From: Zygnema cylindricum
Taxonomy: Eukaryota > Streptophyta > Zygnematophyceae > Zygnematales > Zygnemataceae
Direction of reading: 5' to 3'
Length of the DNA stretch: 64,000 nt
Assembly (NCBI GenBank): GCA_037447655.1
Contig: JBBHKE010001378.1
Coordinates: 1 to 64,000 of the forward strand
The position numbers were made by a program, and so were the translations under genes. Under the pieces are notes generated by a model. The model saw only the letters and a program-made list of their open reading frames with translations. It was not told the DNA's origin and did not search any database. This document shows positions 63,906 to 64,000 of the stretch, piece after piece (the stretch's first letter is position 1; every line of letters begins with the position of its first letter).

Positions 63906-64000
63906 AGAACAATTTTAATGTGATGGCAAATGAACAAGTAGAGGAGGTGAACAAGCAAGGTGTAGGAGGCACATGAAGGGAGCACAAGGACAACGAAAAA

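Larger units (their letters stand above)
56252..64000 (+). mobile_element. copia-7: gag-bearing L3 element split by copia-6, continues past the window
   Basis: The internal region begins at the primer site, carries gag to 56640, is interrupted by the 5.8-kb copia-6, and resumes at 62410 with the next gag motif. Nothing of pol is visible before the window ends. Confidence 0.7.

Noticed and set aside
1-64000. CRISPR arrays, rRNA genes, prokaryotic operons or riboswitches
   Set aside because: I looked for regularly spaced repeats with unique spacers, rRNA core sequence and operon-like packing and found none; the window is eukaryotic.

Overview
The window is nuclear DNA of a eukaryote, most likely a green-lineage (plant or streptophyte-alga-like) genome. 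The grounds are spliced genes with GT-AG introns, a secreted Ser/Pro-rich protein of the cell-wall glycoprotein (HRGP/extensin-like) type, Ty1/copia elements throughout, primer-binding sites matching plant-type initiator tRNA-Met, and Tourist-like MITEs. Base composition swings from AT-rich to purine-only tracts. No bacterial, organellar or CRISPR features were seen. The species cannot be named from the sequence.

Layout. 0.4-1.4 kb: the last two exons of a GT-A-fold glycosyltransferase (GT34-like). 1.4-3.3 kb: simple repeats. 3.3-20.6 kb: a nest of degenerate copia elements: copia-1 (minus) inserted in copia-2 (minus), which also carries a solo LTR with a 5-bp target duplication; then tRNA-like/SINE-like units, paired MITEs, and copia-3 (plus, two LTRs, RT/RNase H lost). 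21.6-30.1 kb: the one large host gene, on the minus strand. I could assemble it from splice sites into 10 exons and 793 codons: signal peptide, Pro-rich linkers and three copies of an unrecognised six-cysteine module of about 118 residues; every internal exon is phase 1-1. 30.1-39.5 kb: spacer with palindromes, a degraded non-LTR-type RT tail, a purine minisatellite, three MITE copies, and a long inverted repeat that runs into a 10-N gap. 39.5-43.9 kb: copia-4 (plus), a relative of copia-1. 43.9-46.4 kb: a Lys/Ser-rich ORF of unknown function lying upstream of an LTR. 46.4-52.7 kb: copia-5 with its LTR family. 52.8-55.6 kb: a truncated duplicate of the 5' part of the HRGP gene. 55.6-64 kb: copia-7 (LTR and gag), split by the younger, nearly complete copia-6.

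Only the glycosyltransferase and the HRGP-type gene look like host functions; both fit secretory-pathway or cell-wall biology, but nothing shows that they act together. Every retroelement seen has lost coding capacity through stops, frameshifts, catalytic substitutions or deletion. The strongest candidate for something undescribed is the modular six-Cys/Pro-rich protein and its truncated paralogue. Next come the half-tRNA(iMet) primer sites shared by several copia families, the tRNA-like segments antisense inside LTRs, and the Lys-rich ORF linked to one LTR family.
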